From Isoetes taiwanensis (taxonomy: Eukaryota; Streptophyta; Lycopodiopsida; Isoetales; Isoetaceae), in NCBI GenBank assembly GCA_021234155.1, contig JAJEKV010000032.1:14214283-14278282 (forward strand): 64,000 bases of DNA, written 5' to 3'. Each line of letters begins with the position of its first letter. Position 1 is the stretch's first letter. The notes under the pieces were generated by a model. The model was not told the DNA's origin and searched no databases. It worked only from the letters and a program-made list of their open reading frames with translations. A program made the translations under genes and the position numbers. Of the stretch, positions 11,994 through 20,454 are shown piece after piece.

Positions 11994-12012
11994 ATGGTAT
12001 CGAGCTCGATCT
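11994..12012 (+). other. Probable primer-binding site
   Basis: TGGTATC begins two bases after the LTR end, matching the start of the initiator-Met tRNA complement. The match after TGGTATC is disrupted (CGAGCTC rather than AGAGC). Confidence 0.5.
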
Positions 12013-12248
12013 TGGCGCACTGGGATCGAGCAGCGACCGTAATCCTATAGGAACTAACTAATCTAGACATTCAGTCTTGGAGATAAAAGCCCAAGCACGA
12101 ACCTCGAGTAGTGGGAAAATTTTTTCTTTCCCAGGGTAGAGTTAGTAAGTATCTAGAATTAGGATAATTAGAGAACATAATTAAGATGAAATAGACAGGA
12201 GAAAAGTTTTCTAGGAAAGCCTAATAAATTTTAGTCACTTTTTAGCCG

Positions 12249-12320
12249 ACACCTCCAAGGGTGCGCCAGGAGCATGTTAGGTCCATATCTAATTGGTCTC
12301 TCGCGCACTCTTAGAGGGGT
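12249..12320 (+). repeat. Stem-loop repeat 1 of 5
   Basis: A 72-bp unit with outer arms CCTCCAAGGGTGCGC and GCGCACTCTTAGAGG. The inner arms (TTAGGTC and its complement) are degraded in this copy. Confidence 0.8.
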
Positions 12321-12462
12321 CACCCCATATGAGCCCTAGAACTTGGCCTTAGGAGCCCCAAATGGTAAAATAAAAGATGAAATCCCATTTAAAAAGCTCG
12401 AATTAGCTAAATCTGTATGTTAAAACACAGAAAAACATTAAGTAAAAGTCATTTTGAAGCAA

Positions 12463-12534
12463 CACCTCTAAGGGTGCGCCAGGGCATAGTTAGGTCATGA
12501 CCTAATACCCTTCTCGCGCACGCTTAGAGGGGTC
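12463..12534 (+). repeat. Stem-loop repeat 2 of 5
   Basis: Outer arms CCTCTAAGGGTGCGC / GCGCACGCTTAGAGG and inner arms TTAGGTC / GACCTAA. Confidence 0.85.
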
Positions 12535-12675
12535 CCCTAAAAGTGACCTCGGAATTTGCTCGAAACTTTCTCAAAGTGTAAAAGTAATGATAGAATCTTG
12601 CTTAGAATGCTTAAATTAGTGGGAAACGCATGTTAATTTGTTTAAATTGGATAAGTTTAAAGCAAAAAGAGGTCA

Positions 12676-12751
12676 ACACCTCTAAGGATGCAATGAGGGG
12701 CATAGTTAGGTCCGGACCTAACACGCCTCCTCACAAGATGCTTAGAAGGGT
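12676..12751 (+). repeat. Stem-loop repeat 3 of 5 (diverged)
   Basis: Starts ACACCTCTAAGGATG, has an intact inner stem GTTAGGTCC/GGACCTAAC, and ends CTTAGAAGGGT. The outer GCGC stretch is lost. Confidence 0.75.
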
Positions 12752-12839
12752 TCGAGGAAAAAATAGTTGAAGAAGACCCAGCTTCGATTCGGGAGATGGA
12801 GGATTTCACCAACAAACCAAGAAAATAAGCACCTAGGCC

Positions 12840-12867
12840 AAACCCTAAAATTTAACCCTATAAATTA
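12840..12867 (+). promoter_or_regulatory. Promoter-like box inside the LTR element (telo-box plus TATA)
   Basis: AAACCCTAA at 12840-12848 is followed by TATAAATTA at 12859-12867. A second copy of this arrangement stands at 14722-14760 before the next ORF group. AAACCCTAA telo-boxes are common in plant promoters of replication and translation genes. The first plausible ATG downstream is at 13013. Confidence 0.4.
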
Positions 12868-13012
12868 AGTGGACTTAGACCTGATTTTTTAGGGTTTCCC
12901 ACGTTGTCCCATGAGCTTGTCCCAAAGAGGGCGCATCTTCCTCCCCGATCCAAATCGAACTCTGTCAAACAATGGCTAGGACCTAAGCAAACCGCTCCTA
13001 AGGTAAGTAACG

Positions 13013-13553
13013 ATGATAAGCCCGGCGCCCAAGCCCCCGCCACGAAAGCGTAAAACTCAAAGATGCCGAAAAGAAACTCAAGGCCGACATGGAGAGGAGA
13101 CCTAGATACTACCGAAATCTAGAGAAGAGGCGGAAGAAAGAAGAGAAGACCAAGAGGAAAGAAGAGAAGGCAAAGAGGAAAGAGGAAAAAGCAAAGAGGA
13201 GGAGAGGGCAAGGAAGAAAGCACAGGAAGCAGCCGAGGAGGCCAAGAAGACCAATGGCGAACAGGAACTAAGAGCGTGGAAGAACACCACAGAAAGGCAA
13301 AAGGGTGATGACGCACGAGCCCCCCGCCAGAAGAAGAGGAGGAGCTCTACGACATCGCCATCTGGGGTGAATCCAACCGGAAGGCTTACCAACCTCCATC
13401 GCCGCCGAAGATTCGAGGGACGCAGAACTTCTTGGAAGAAGTACTTGTAGGAACAGGAGAATCCTCGCAGAAGAACAAGAACAGTTATCCTGAGACAGAT
13501 GAACCCCAAGAGAAGGGCCAAACCCCAGCCCAAGACTCCGGGCAGACCCCGTG
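13013..13553 (+). pseudogene. Basic/coiled-coil then acidic ORF, unidentified (frameshifted)
   Basis: No family is recognised. From ATG 13013 the product starts with a proline/basic segment ending PPPRKRK, which resembles a nuclear localisation signal. After a frame change comes a long lysine/glutamate-rich, probably helical or coiled-coil stretch (about 13060-13300). A second frame change gives an acidic EEEEL stretch and a proline/glutamine-rich tail, ending at TGA 13551-13553. It lies directly upstream of the histone-fold ORF and downstream of the promoter-like box at 12840. It may once have been the N-terminal part of the same protein, or a separate Gag-like gene. Confidence 0.45.
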
Positions 13554-13656
13554 ATTGAACTACTCCCCGCCAATGCCTCCACGCTGCGAATGGCAAGAAG
13601 CGAGGAAGCTAGATGCGCATAAAGCACCGCAAAGAAGGCTAACAAAATGGCCGTGA

Positions 13657-13872
13657 GAATCATACACTTTAGGGCCCGAGAGGAGGTACCAGAAAGAGTT
13701 AGCAGACTATACCGTATATAAGAGGATGCACACCGAGTACAGTGCCTATTACGAGGCACACAAGGTAAAATATATTGAAGGAGGGCGGCCAACACATGAG
13801 ACACTCCAACCTGAAACCCCCACCGTGAGCTTCCGACCCCCACGTAAGCTTTCCAAGAGAAGATCCCAAAAT
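13657..13872 (+). pseudogene. N-terminal extension of the histone-like protein, in another frame
   Basis: Frame 1 is open from 13657, reading YQKELADYTVYKRMHTEY near 13690-13740 and ending in a basic RPPRKLSKRRSQ stretch near 13835-13870. The histone fold follows directly in frame 2. One frameshift near 13850-13880 would join them, giving a basic tail in front of the fold. This is inference; a separate short ORF is also possible. Confidence 0.4.
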
Positions 13873-14158
13873 TCAAGATTTGGGAAAAGTTTTGCGAGAA
13901 ATCCGACACTTCCAACGGAGTTACGGATTTTTTATCCCCAGAGCTGCATTCCAGAGATTTGTCTGGGAGATTTTGTGGGATTTCGACCCCGACAAGCGAG
14001 TAACCAATGACATGTTACTCGCTTTACAAGAAGCGGCAGAAATGGAGGCCGTGCAACACTTCGAAGATTCACTGGCATGCACGGTCCATGCAAAAAGAGT
14101 CACGCTTCAGCCAAAGGACATGAGACTGGCCAAATACATCAAGAGGACAGATAAATAG
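13829..14158 (+). CDS. Divergent histone H3 fold protein encoded inside the LTR element
   Basis: The frame is open from 13829, after TGA 13826-13828, to TAG 14156-14158: 109 codons with no ATG near the start. It follows histone H3 colinearly. LREIRHFQRS (alpha-N helix; H3 has LREIRRYQKS) leads to IPRAAFQRFVWEI (alpha 1). DFDPDKRVTND is loop 1 with the same length as canonical H3, not the longer CenH3 loop. LALQEAAE and the FED motif form alpha 2, and HAKRVTLQPKDMRLAKYI gives loop 2 and alpha 3. The canonical N-terminal tail is missing. AATAAA follows at 14214. Histone H3 normally packages DNA; why a retroelement would carry a version is unknown. It is far too diverged to be a host H3 gene copied recently. 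A frame this open amid decayed neighbours suggests selection or a recent parent. Confidence 0.8.
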   Translation, partial: ASDPHVSFPREDPKIQDLGKVLREIRHFQRSYGFFIPRAAFQRFVWEILWDFDPDKRVTNDMLLALQEAAEMEAVQHFEDSLACTVHAKRVTLQPKDMRLAKYIKRTDK

Positions 14159-14213
14159 AACAGAAGCTACTTTTTGTAACTAACATGCTTATATGTAATG
14201 TATGAAAATTTTG

Positions 14214-14219
14214 AATAAA
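14214..14219 (+). terminator. AATAAA polyadenylation-like signal after the histone-like ORF
   Basis: AATAAA lies 56 bp after the stop codon of the histone-like ORF, before stem-loop repeat 4. Confidence 0.45.
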
Positions 14220-14283
14220 AAGGATACATAGTTGTTTAAACGTGCATTGGAGTAGTTAAGGAGCAAATGTCGAATTTTGGCCA

Positions 14284-14355
14284 ACACCTCTAAGGGTGCG
14301 CCAGGGCACACTTAGGTCCCAACCTAACCCCCTCCTCGCGCACTCTTAGAGGGGT
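14284..14355 (+). repeat. Stem-loop repeat 4 of 5
   Basis: Outer arms CCTCTAAGGGTGCGC / GCGCACTCTTAGAGG pair fully but for one base; the inner stem TTAGGTC is near AACCTAA. It lies just downstream of the histone-like gene. Confidence 0.85.
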
Positions 14356-14496
14356 CCAGCCAACTGGGCCCTTGATCAGCCACTTACCTGCTCCAAACGA
14401 AGTAAGTAAGCAAAGAAACTTGCAGTTGAGAAGAAAATAAGTAGGAATTCACGTCTTTAATCTTGTTCTTGGCACCCATTAGGCAGAGATAGGCCA

Positions 14497-14568
14497 ACAC
14501 CTCCAAGAGTGCGCCAGAGGCCACTTAGGTCCCAACCTAACACCCTTCTCGCGCATGCTTAGAGGGGT
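14497..14568 (+). repeat. Stem-loop repeat 5 of 5
   Basis: Outer arms CCTCCAAGAGTGCGC / GCGCATGCTTAGAGG and inner TTAGGT / ACCTAA. It lies upstream of the second promoter-like box. Confidence 0.85.
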
Positions 14569-14721
14569 CCGACCTTTCAAGGTCCATAACTTGTGCTAGA
14601 CATACCCAAATCAGCCAAAATTTGTTGCATTAGAACCCTGAAAACTCTAGAGAATCCATTTTTTAGCTCTCAATTAACCTAGAAACATTAATATTCACCT
14701 CAAAATGTCAAAAGTTTGAGG

Positions 14722-14760
14722 AACCCTAAAATTTTAGGTTAGAAAACTCTTATAAATACC
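14722..14760 (+). promoter_or_regulatory. Second promoter-like box inside the LTR element
   Basis: AACCCTAAAATTTT at 14722 and TATAAATACC at 14751 repeat the arrangement at 12840-12867. An ATG follows 119 bp downstream at 14870. Confidence 0.45.
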
Positions 14761-14869
14761 CTCATACACCCCAAGCGACACCTATGAACTTGCTCCTGCT
14801 CCCAAAGCGACTTTCCAGTCTCCTTAAGCGCTTCCAGCTCCGTTCGATATCAACACCACGCTCGTCCTC

Positions 14870-15319
14870 ATGGCCACGTCATCATTCATCAACTAGTACA
14901 GCGCCTCTCCCCATGTTGTTCAGGTAGATGTTGGCTTAGTATTCCAAGTTTCCGGAGAGAATTAGACTTTGCAACTCTGAATTCAAACCCATTATACAAA
15001 CAAGTTCTGCAAGAATTCCAAGAGAAAGTAGCTCCCAGCTTGCAAGAAATACCCCCATGCATAGGGTACTTTGTACCAAAGACAGTCTTGCAAACAGCCC
15101 TAAGTCATAAACCCAACATTGCTAAATTGCTGCAGAATAGGACCAAGTGCCTACCCAATTACATGACCCTGAGCGGTAATAAAAAGAGATTCTTCTCTTA
15201 CAACGCAGCCTTATCACTATACTTATTCTATATGGCCCCAAACCATGGTAGGAGAGCCGTCAATCCAGCCACTAGAGATTACACCCTTGGACTCGGCAGC
15301 AGACGAGCAACTACTGCTT
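14870..15319 (+). pseudogene. Unidentified ORF of the LTR element (MATSSFIN start)
   Basis: From ATG 14870 the first codons meet TAG, but the frame reads on as a sensible sequence to a second break near 14960. The main frame then continues to TGA at 15319 with EFQEKVAPSLQEIPPCIGYF and LLQNRTKCLPNYM. No known domain is recognised; length and position after the leader would suit a Gag-like or structural protein. It overlaps the next ORF in another frame. Confidence 0.4.
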
Positions 15320-15875
15320 GAGTATGAGCAGTCCAAAGCGGAATCATCCACAGCAAGGGAGGGCTCAGAGGATGAAGGCGAAGAAGAAATGGAGGTGGAC
15401 CCAGAGGAAGAACGCCGAGAAGCAGAACAAGATGTCGGCCATTTCGAAGCTGACAGGAGCACACCTAGAATCACACAAGCAATCGGGCTGGGAATAACAA
15501 GCCTAACGTCGATCATAGTCGAAGGGCAGGAATATTTGATTCTAAACGATATAAAAAAACCTTCCCGAATGCAGGGACAGAGGCTATCGTATCGACGAAC
15601 TTCTCCACCTCCTGCGGCAGCAGCCAGACTTGGATGACTTCATCGACCAAGAAATTGATGAATTTCCTGTGGAGGTAAGGGAAACAGCCACTTGCACAGG
15701 ACACACAATCTCCGATATCGAAGCCTACAGCACCATCAGAGGCATGATGAATGAAGAGCAGCCACCGACAGAAGAAGAGTTTGCGACACTCCAAGAACGG
15801 ATGGGAATAAGAGGGAAGACAACAAGAGCACTTCAAGCTGATAGGAGGACGAGGAGATATGCCTCCAACAACTAG
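15245..15875 (+). pseudogene. Unidentified acidic ORF of the LTR element
   Basis: From ATG 15245 the frame encodes a strongly acidic region (EGSEDEGEEEMEVDPEEE near 15360-15415) and then EGQEYLILNDIKK. The A-run at 15551-15557 is a likely slip point. After it the other frame continues smoothly from PECRDRGYRIDELLHLLRQQ to a stop at 15873-15875. Joined, it would be about 210 residues. No family is recognised. Acidic segments of this type occur in histone chaperones, but nothing else supports that role. Confidence 0.45.
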
Positions 15876-15878
15876 GTG

Positions 15879-16214
15879 ATGGCTTCGTCAGATACTCCTA
15901 CCAGTAATTAGAAGAGAAGAAGCCGATCATATCTCCGACGTGAGGGACATCAAACGCCCAAGGTAGAAGCACTCGACACCTTAACGACAAGGATAGCAAC
16001 TGAAGCACCTTCGGCAAAAAGAGAGTTCAAGATAATAGCTAGGCTATTCAACGACAAGAGTATATCTAAGGCAGGTACTTCTTCAACTCAAGGGTCAAGC
16101 TGCGCAGATATAAGGATCCATCACCCCGACAATATAGCCAGCAGGGAGGAGAGCCATGAAGCTTTACTTGACAGAGAGACCAACATGCATAGAGGGACAA
16201 AGGTCAGGAACTGA
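15879..16214 (+). pseudogene. Unidentified basic ORF of the LTR element (one internal stop)
   Basis: From ATG 15879, four bases after the previous stop, a 112-codon frame runs to TGA 16212-16214 with a single internal TAG at 15909-15911. It includes a basic stretch KRRSRSYLRR and then AKREFKIIARLFNDKSISK. The near-abutting position suggests a gene cluster. I do not recognise the family. Confidence 0.4.
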
Positions 16215-18336
16215 AAGCTGGAGAAGTGTTAGCAACCGACTTCTTCCACGAGCTTCCTAGAGGCAACAGGAGGATCAAAACTGACGGGCACAATCAAAAC
16301 CACCGGAGGATACCTCAAGACAAGAAGACGGCATAGCACTGAGGAACGTGACAACGTCCAAGCCAGGTGATCGAGGGGATCAGCAAGGAAGATTGGAAGC
16401 TCGATGGAGAACCAACTAGGTGAGGCAAGGCGAGGCGAGCCGATGACTTGCACGCGGACTTGCATCAAGGATCGACGATTCAAAGAACAACTGCAGAAGA
16501 GAACAACTCCAGAGGAGTATAGCCAAAGGAATCGCGCACAGCCTCAAGAGACACCTCCAAATAGCTTCAAATATCATGAAGGGGGGAACAATTACAGCCC
16601 GAGAACAGAATCAGGAGGCAGACCGAAATGTCGAAGCATCAACGACCAGCACACCTTTAATTAGAATGAAATGCAGAGCGTGTTGTCCCACAGCCGACAA
16701 ACATCGGAGGGCCCAAGTATATCAACAAGTTACCCCGGAGTACGAGCTGACGTACAAATAAGAGGATATATATCGTCAAAACCATTGCACCGGGAGGCAC
16801 AAACGTGACCTAATAGCTCTAGTAGTAATTGTAATTATGTAAGCTATATGCTTTGCATATATAGTTCCCTTGTTATTCCTTCCCTCCCATAGCGTAACAG
16901 ATCAAACGAAGAGATGTCAGGCAAATTGCAGGGGTGAAGCAATCAACATCTTCAACACTCTTCGGGCAACACGATAACGACAAGAGGACTCGATGTATGA
17001 GACGTCGATGGAGTCGAGGAAACAATATCGGATATAGAGTCGTCCTTTAGCTACCAAGATAAAGAGTTCAAGATGAAAGATCTTTTTCAACGGCGCCACC
17101 TTTAGGCTTTTGAAAAGCGGCATGGAAGATTTCAAGTGACCAACTACACCATCAAAGACCAGCAAGGAGAGGCTTCTAACGAACAAAGTCAACCTCTACA
17201 TCAAGAGGAGCCACCGTCAAGGAGACCGAGGTATCGAGCAACTCGAAAGAACGTTACCTTGCTACTTCAAGCAGGCAACGAGTGGATGAGCTTCTAGCAA
17301 GCTCAAGGATCCAAGGCCATGGGGCCTAATAGGTTAAATGTATGGATGGTAACATCCACATTGGGATTAGAAGGCATTTTTTTTTAGATATTCTCGCCGA
17401 AAGGATTGCCCAATATTGAGCTAAGCGTCAAGTATTGGGAAGGAAACACATAAGAGTAACTAAAATTATACAAGATTGTTAACAGACATTCAACATATTG
17501 AAACCACTTGGTGAGATTGATCACCTCGCTAAGAAGGAATCATTACTAGGATAATTGTTGACCATGTATAAATTTAGTACCTCCAAAGAATAATCCAACC
17601 GAAAGAAGTAATCTAACAAGTCCGGCCAACTTGTTACGATGACATCAATTCGATTGGTAGGAATATTCCAAGAGTTAAATAACTAAGAAAGGGGGAATCT
17701 CTAGAATATAAAAGAATAGTACATGCAAAGTACATCTAAAATAAAAATTATAGTAATCAAATAGTCTTTTGAGACAAAGGGAATTGTCATGATGACAAAA
17801 CCTTGTGGTTTAGAATCGTTCTAAGTAGGTAATCCGCAACTATATTGAAATAAATGATAACATAATATGTGCATCCATCTTAGATGGTTATATATGTTAT
17901 CTAAGGATAGTAAATTAATGCGCTAAGTAAGAAGCATATAACCTCTTAAGGGGAGAGAATAGATATGACGTTGTGTACAACGTCATTGAAGGGGTGCGGG
18001 ACCATTTTCTTTTCGAAGAAAGTGGGAGGGCTCAATCTTATGATTGAACGTACTTGTATCGAATTGACCGACCCGTAGAATAGAGTTCACTCCCGGCAAT
18101 GGCGGGTTTAATAGAGCGTAAGATAGATAAATACCTTAGTGCTCAGGAGGCCTTCGACATGCGAGACTGACGTGATAGCTAACTACACCAAGGAAGTGGA
18201 GCAAAAATATGAGAGCAATGCAACGACCAAGTCATCTCCAAATTACTCCACGTAGGCTCAATGGGCGGATCGCTCTAGCCTTAGGAAAGGTTTGCCCATG
18301 TATAATAAGCTTTAATGTGTCTTATTGACAAGTTAA
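16215..18336. other. Degenerate interior of the LTR element
   Basis: Short open stretches, for example at 16404-16664, match no family. A TATATAG-containing AT stretch lies at 16850-16863. A perfect 22-bp palindrome-like hairpin (ATGACGTTG ... CAACGTCAT) at 17965-17986 is followed by GAAGGGGTGCGGG and resembles the hairpin plus purine tract just before the right LTR. Confidence 0.4.
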
Positions 18337-18768
18337 ATATAGATCCTAATAACCACATAGAATTTGTTGTACATATATGTATCATAGGGAAATAAGTTAA
18401 ATAACAACGGTAATGTGAGGTAGCATGTTAATTAATCCTTCGCAAGGATGCAATTCCTTCCAAGGATAGCTATATAACCTCGGGTCCTTATAAATATAAA
18501 TAGAAAATAGAATTCAGATATACTTAAAGTGCATCTTAGGGATATACTTCCAAGGGTAATGCAGGACCCAAGGAAGAGAATAAGAAGCACATCTAATTCT
18601 TGTGTATGATAATTAAAACCTTGTCTATGTAACAATAGGTCTAAATCAGGGTTATTGTTTAAATAATCGCGATCTAAAAGTTGTTAAATATTGCAAAGCT
18701 AGAGTAAATATAATTGTACGATCGAAAGTAATGTATCCGATACTATGATAATGTTAATTCATAAATAT
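18337..18768 (+). repeat. Direct repeat copy 1 (432 bp) flanking the Rep-like element
   Basis: Nearly colinear with 22516-22951, differing by scattered substitutions and a 3-bp indel (GCAGGACCC versus GCAGCAGGACCC). The Rep-like insert starts at its last base. Confidence 0.9.
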
Positions 18769-19369
18769 GCCTGTGGATTCAAATTCTGTGCAGACTGAGA
18801 CTTTCTGGATGCCAGCTCCTGCGATGCCTAACCTTGCACAGAATTGGGATGCAATAGATGTTTCTGTCACACTGGCCTTGTCTGGTCAGGATGTTCCCTG
18901 TAGCTTCTTTGATGCCCTTCCTTCCTTCTGCGATAGGAGATGCCTTGCTGGTGTAGTTGCCCTGGAGAGGGGGTCTTCTGCTGATCACCTTCATGTGTAG
19001 GCCGTGCTTAGAGCCCGCTACAAGACTCCTAAGGCCCTGAACGAAGCTGTCAAAAGGGATTTCAATTGGCCCTCTAAGCCAGCCGGCGTTATCTTAGTGT
19101 GCAAGGCCCTCAAGAATAACAGGATGCACTGCTTTGAGGGCATGCTGGGATACTGCATGAAAGACGTAAATATGATTGAGCACGCGGTCTTGCCTACCAA
19201 GAATCCCCTTCAGGCACTGCTGTTTCACGGGATCATGTTCGAACACGATGCAGAACCTTTTGTGAATCAATACAGCTATGCCAAAAGCACCACAAGAGAA
19301 GTAATCGAACACGCCTGTGCCTGGCTGTACCAGCTCCTGCACGAGGTAGGAACAGGTTGCAGGACCTAG
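18767..19369 (+). pseudogene. Rep-like HUH endonuclease (one in-frame stop)
   Basis: HUH endonucleases nick DNA and stay bound through a tyrosine to start rolling-circle replication or transposition. Here GADHLHV-type sequence (DHLHV at 18983-18997) gives the His-hydrophobic-His motif. The next codon is TAG (18998-19000), where Rep proteins usually have Gln (HLHVQ). The same frame continues through HCFEGMLGYCMKD, whose YCMKD (19151-19165) fits Rep motif 3 with the nicking tyrosine and a lysine. The spacing of motifs 2 and 3 fits a Rep nuclease domain. After about residue 145 the sequence has no recognised domain; it ends at 19369. The first three codons use the end of the direct repeat for their ATG, so the true N terminus (motif 1) may be missing. 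The single stop suggests recent loss. Confidence 0.65.
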
Positions 19370-20326
19370 CTGACTTCTCATTATGATTTCTCCAGCATGC
19401 GGTTCTAGCACCCCTGTTGGTGCTGGATTCTTGTACTCATCCTCATATATGCCAATATAAACTCTGGACCTAGAGTCCAGGTTATCCAACACTGAGGAGA
19501 CAACAAAATTGTGTTCTGTGCGTGCGAAGCAAACATCCAAAAGATTCAGCAGTCGTGTTCTTGACGACCGTGTCAAAGAACTTGGACAATGTCGACTGGT
19601 CCTACATTGGAGTTAGATTTCGCTTCTCCAGAACAATCAAAGAGGCTGGCAAGCTGGCACAAGAGTGCATTTGATTTGCCCTCTTCTATCAGTGAGCTCA
19701 ACCTCGTAGCGGAACTCTTCAGTGTCATCCCTCTGCATAACTTTATTTCTTATGACCCTTGCCAAGGCTGGAGGTATGTTTCCAAAAATTTCCTCCTTGG
19801 AAATGCCATCGTTGACCCATTTGTTATGCAGTGTCCCTATGGCCTTTAAGCTGTCATCGTCAAAGCCTGGCACAGTGGAGCAAAAGTCTTCGAAGGAGGT
19901 GAACTTCCTTGGGAAGTTTTCCTTGACATACTCCAAAATTTCCTTTTCAAGAACGATAATGTCTTGAGAGCTCTAGCCATCGTCTTGAAGTAGTCACTTG
20001 TGTGATCAGTGGAGACCTTAACGTATACCTTCTCGTCAAGCACCTCCTGGAATAAGACTCTGCAATCCTCATAGTGCATGCCTCTGAGGCACCGCAGATA
20101 AGTCTGACTGAAGTAGTCACTATCTTTGGTCCAGACACATACTATAGGCTGCCGTCTATTGTCCTTGAGCTTGCCAGTTTTCCATTGGTTCCACAGGGAC
20201 TGGAACGGCTGAAAGATATCCTCTGGCATGAAGACCCACCAGTTGAAGTCTTTGGGTTGTTTACCACGCACGGTAACTTCTGCTAGAGCCAGGTACTGCT
20301 GAATGCAAAGGACATTTGTTAGCAAC

Positions 20327-20356
20327 GAAATGCAAACGGCGCCGTAGTGCCATTTC
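20327..20356 (+). repeat. Palindromic GAAATG...CATTTC motif in the Rep-like element
   Basis: GAAATG and GGC are mirrored by GCC and CATTTC around a central GGCGCC. It is one of several related palindromes in this element. Confidence 0.5.
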
Positions 20357-20417
20357 AATGGTAAAACTTAAAACTCATTATGTATAGAACCCAAGAAAAC
20401 ATAAGATCAAGACAACT

Positions 20418-20454
20418 GATATGAACAAATGGCGCCACGGTGCCATTTCATATC
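20418..20454 (+). repeat. Palindromic AAATGGC...GCCATTT motif in the Rep-like element
   Basis: GATATGA/AAATGGC on the left mirrors GCCATTT/CATATC on the right, with a two-base offset. Confidence 0.6.

Noticed and set aside
13102-13915. Long minus-strand ORFs opposite the histone-like and coiled-coil ORFs
   Set aside because: They are antisense shadows of purine-rich coding sequence, and the plus-strand reading gives the H3 match.
13829-14158. That the H3-like ORF is an ordinary host histone H3 gene or CenH3
   Set aside because: Divergence is too great, the canonical tail is absent, it lies inside LTRs, and loop 1 lacks the CenH3 extension.
12249-14568. The five similar repeats as a CRISPR array
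   Set aside because: Units are long, irregularly spaced over 2.3 kb and interrupted by ORFs; this is plant nuclear DNA with no cas genes.
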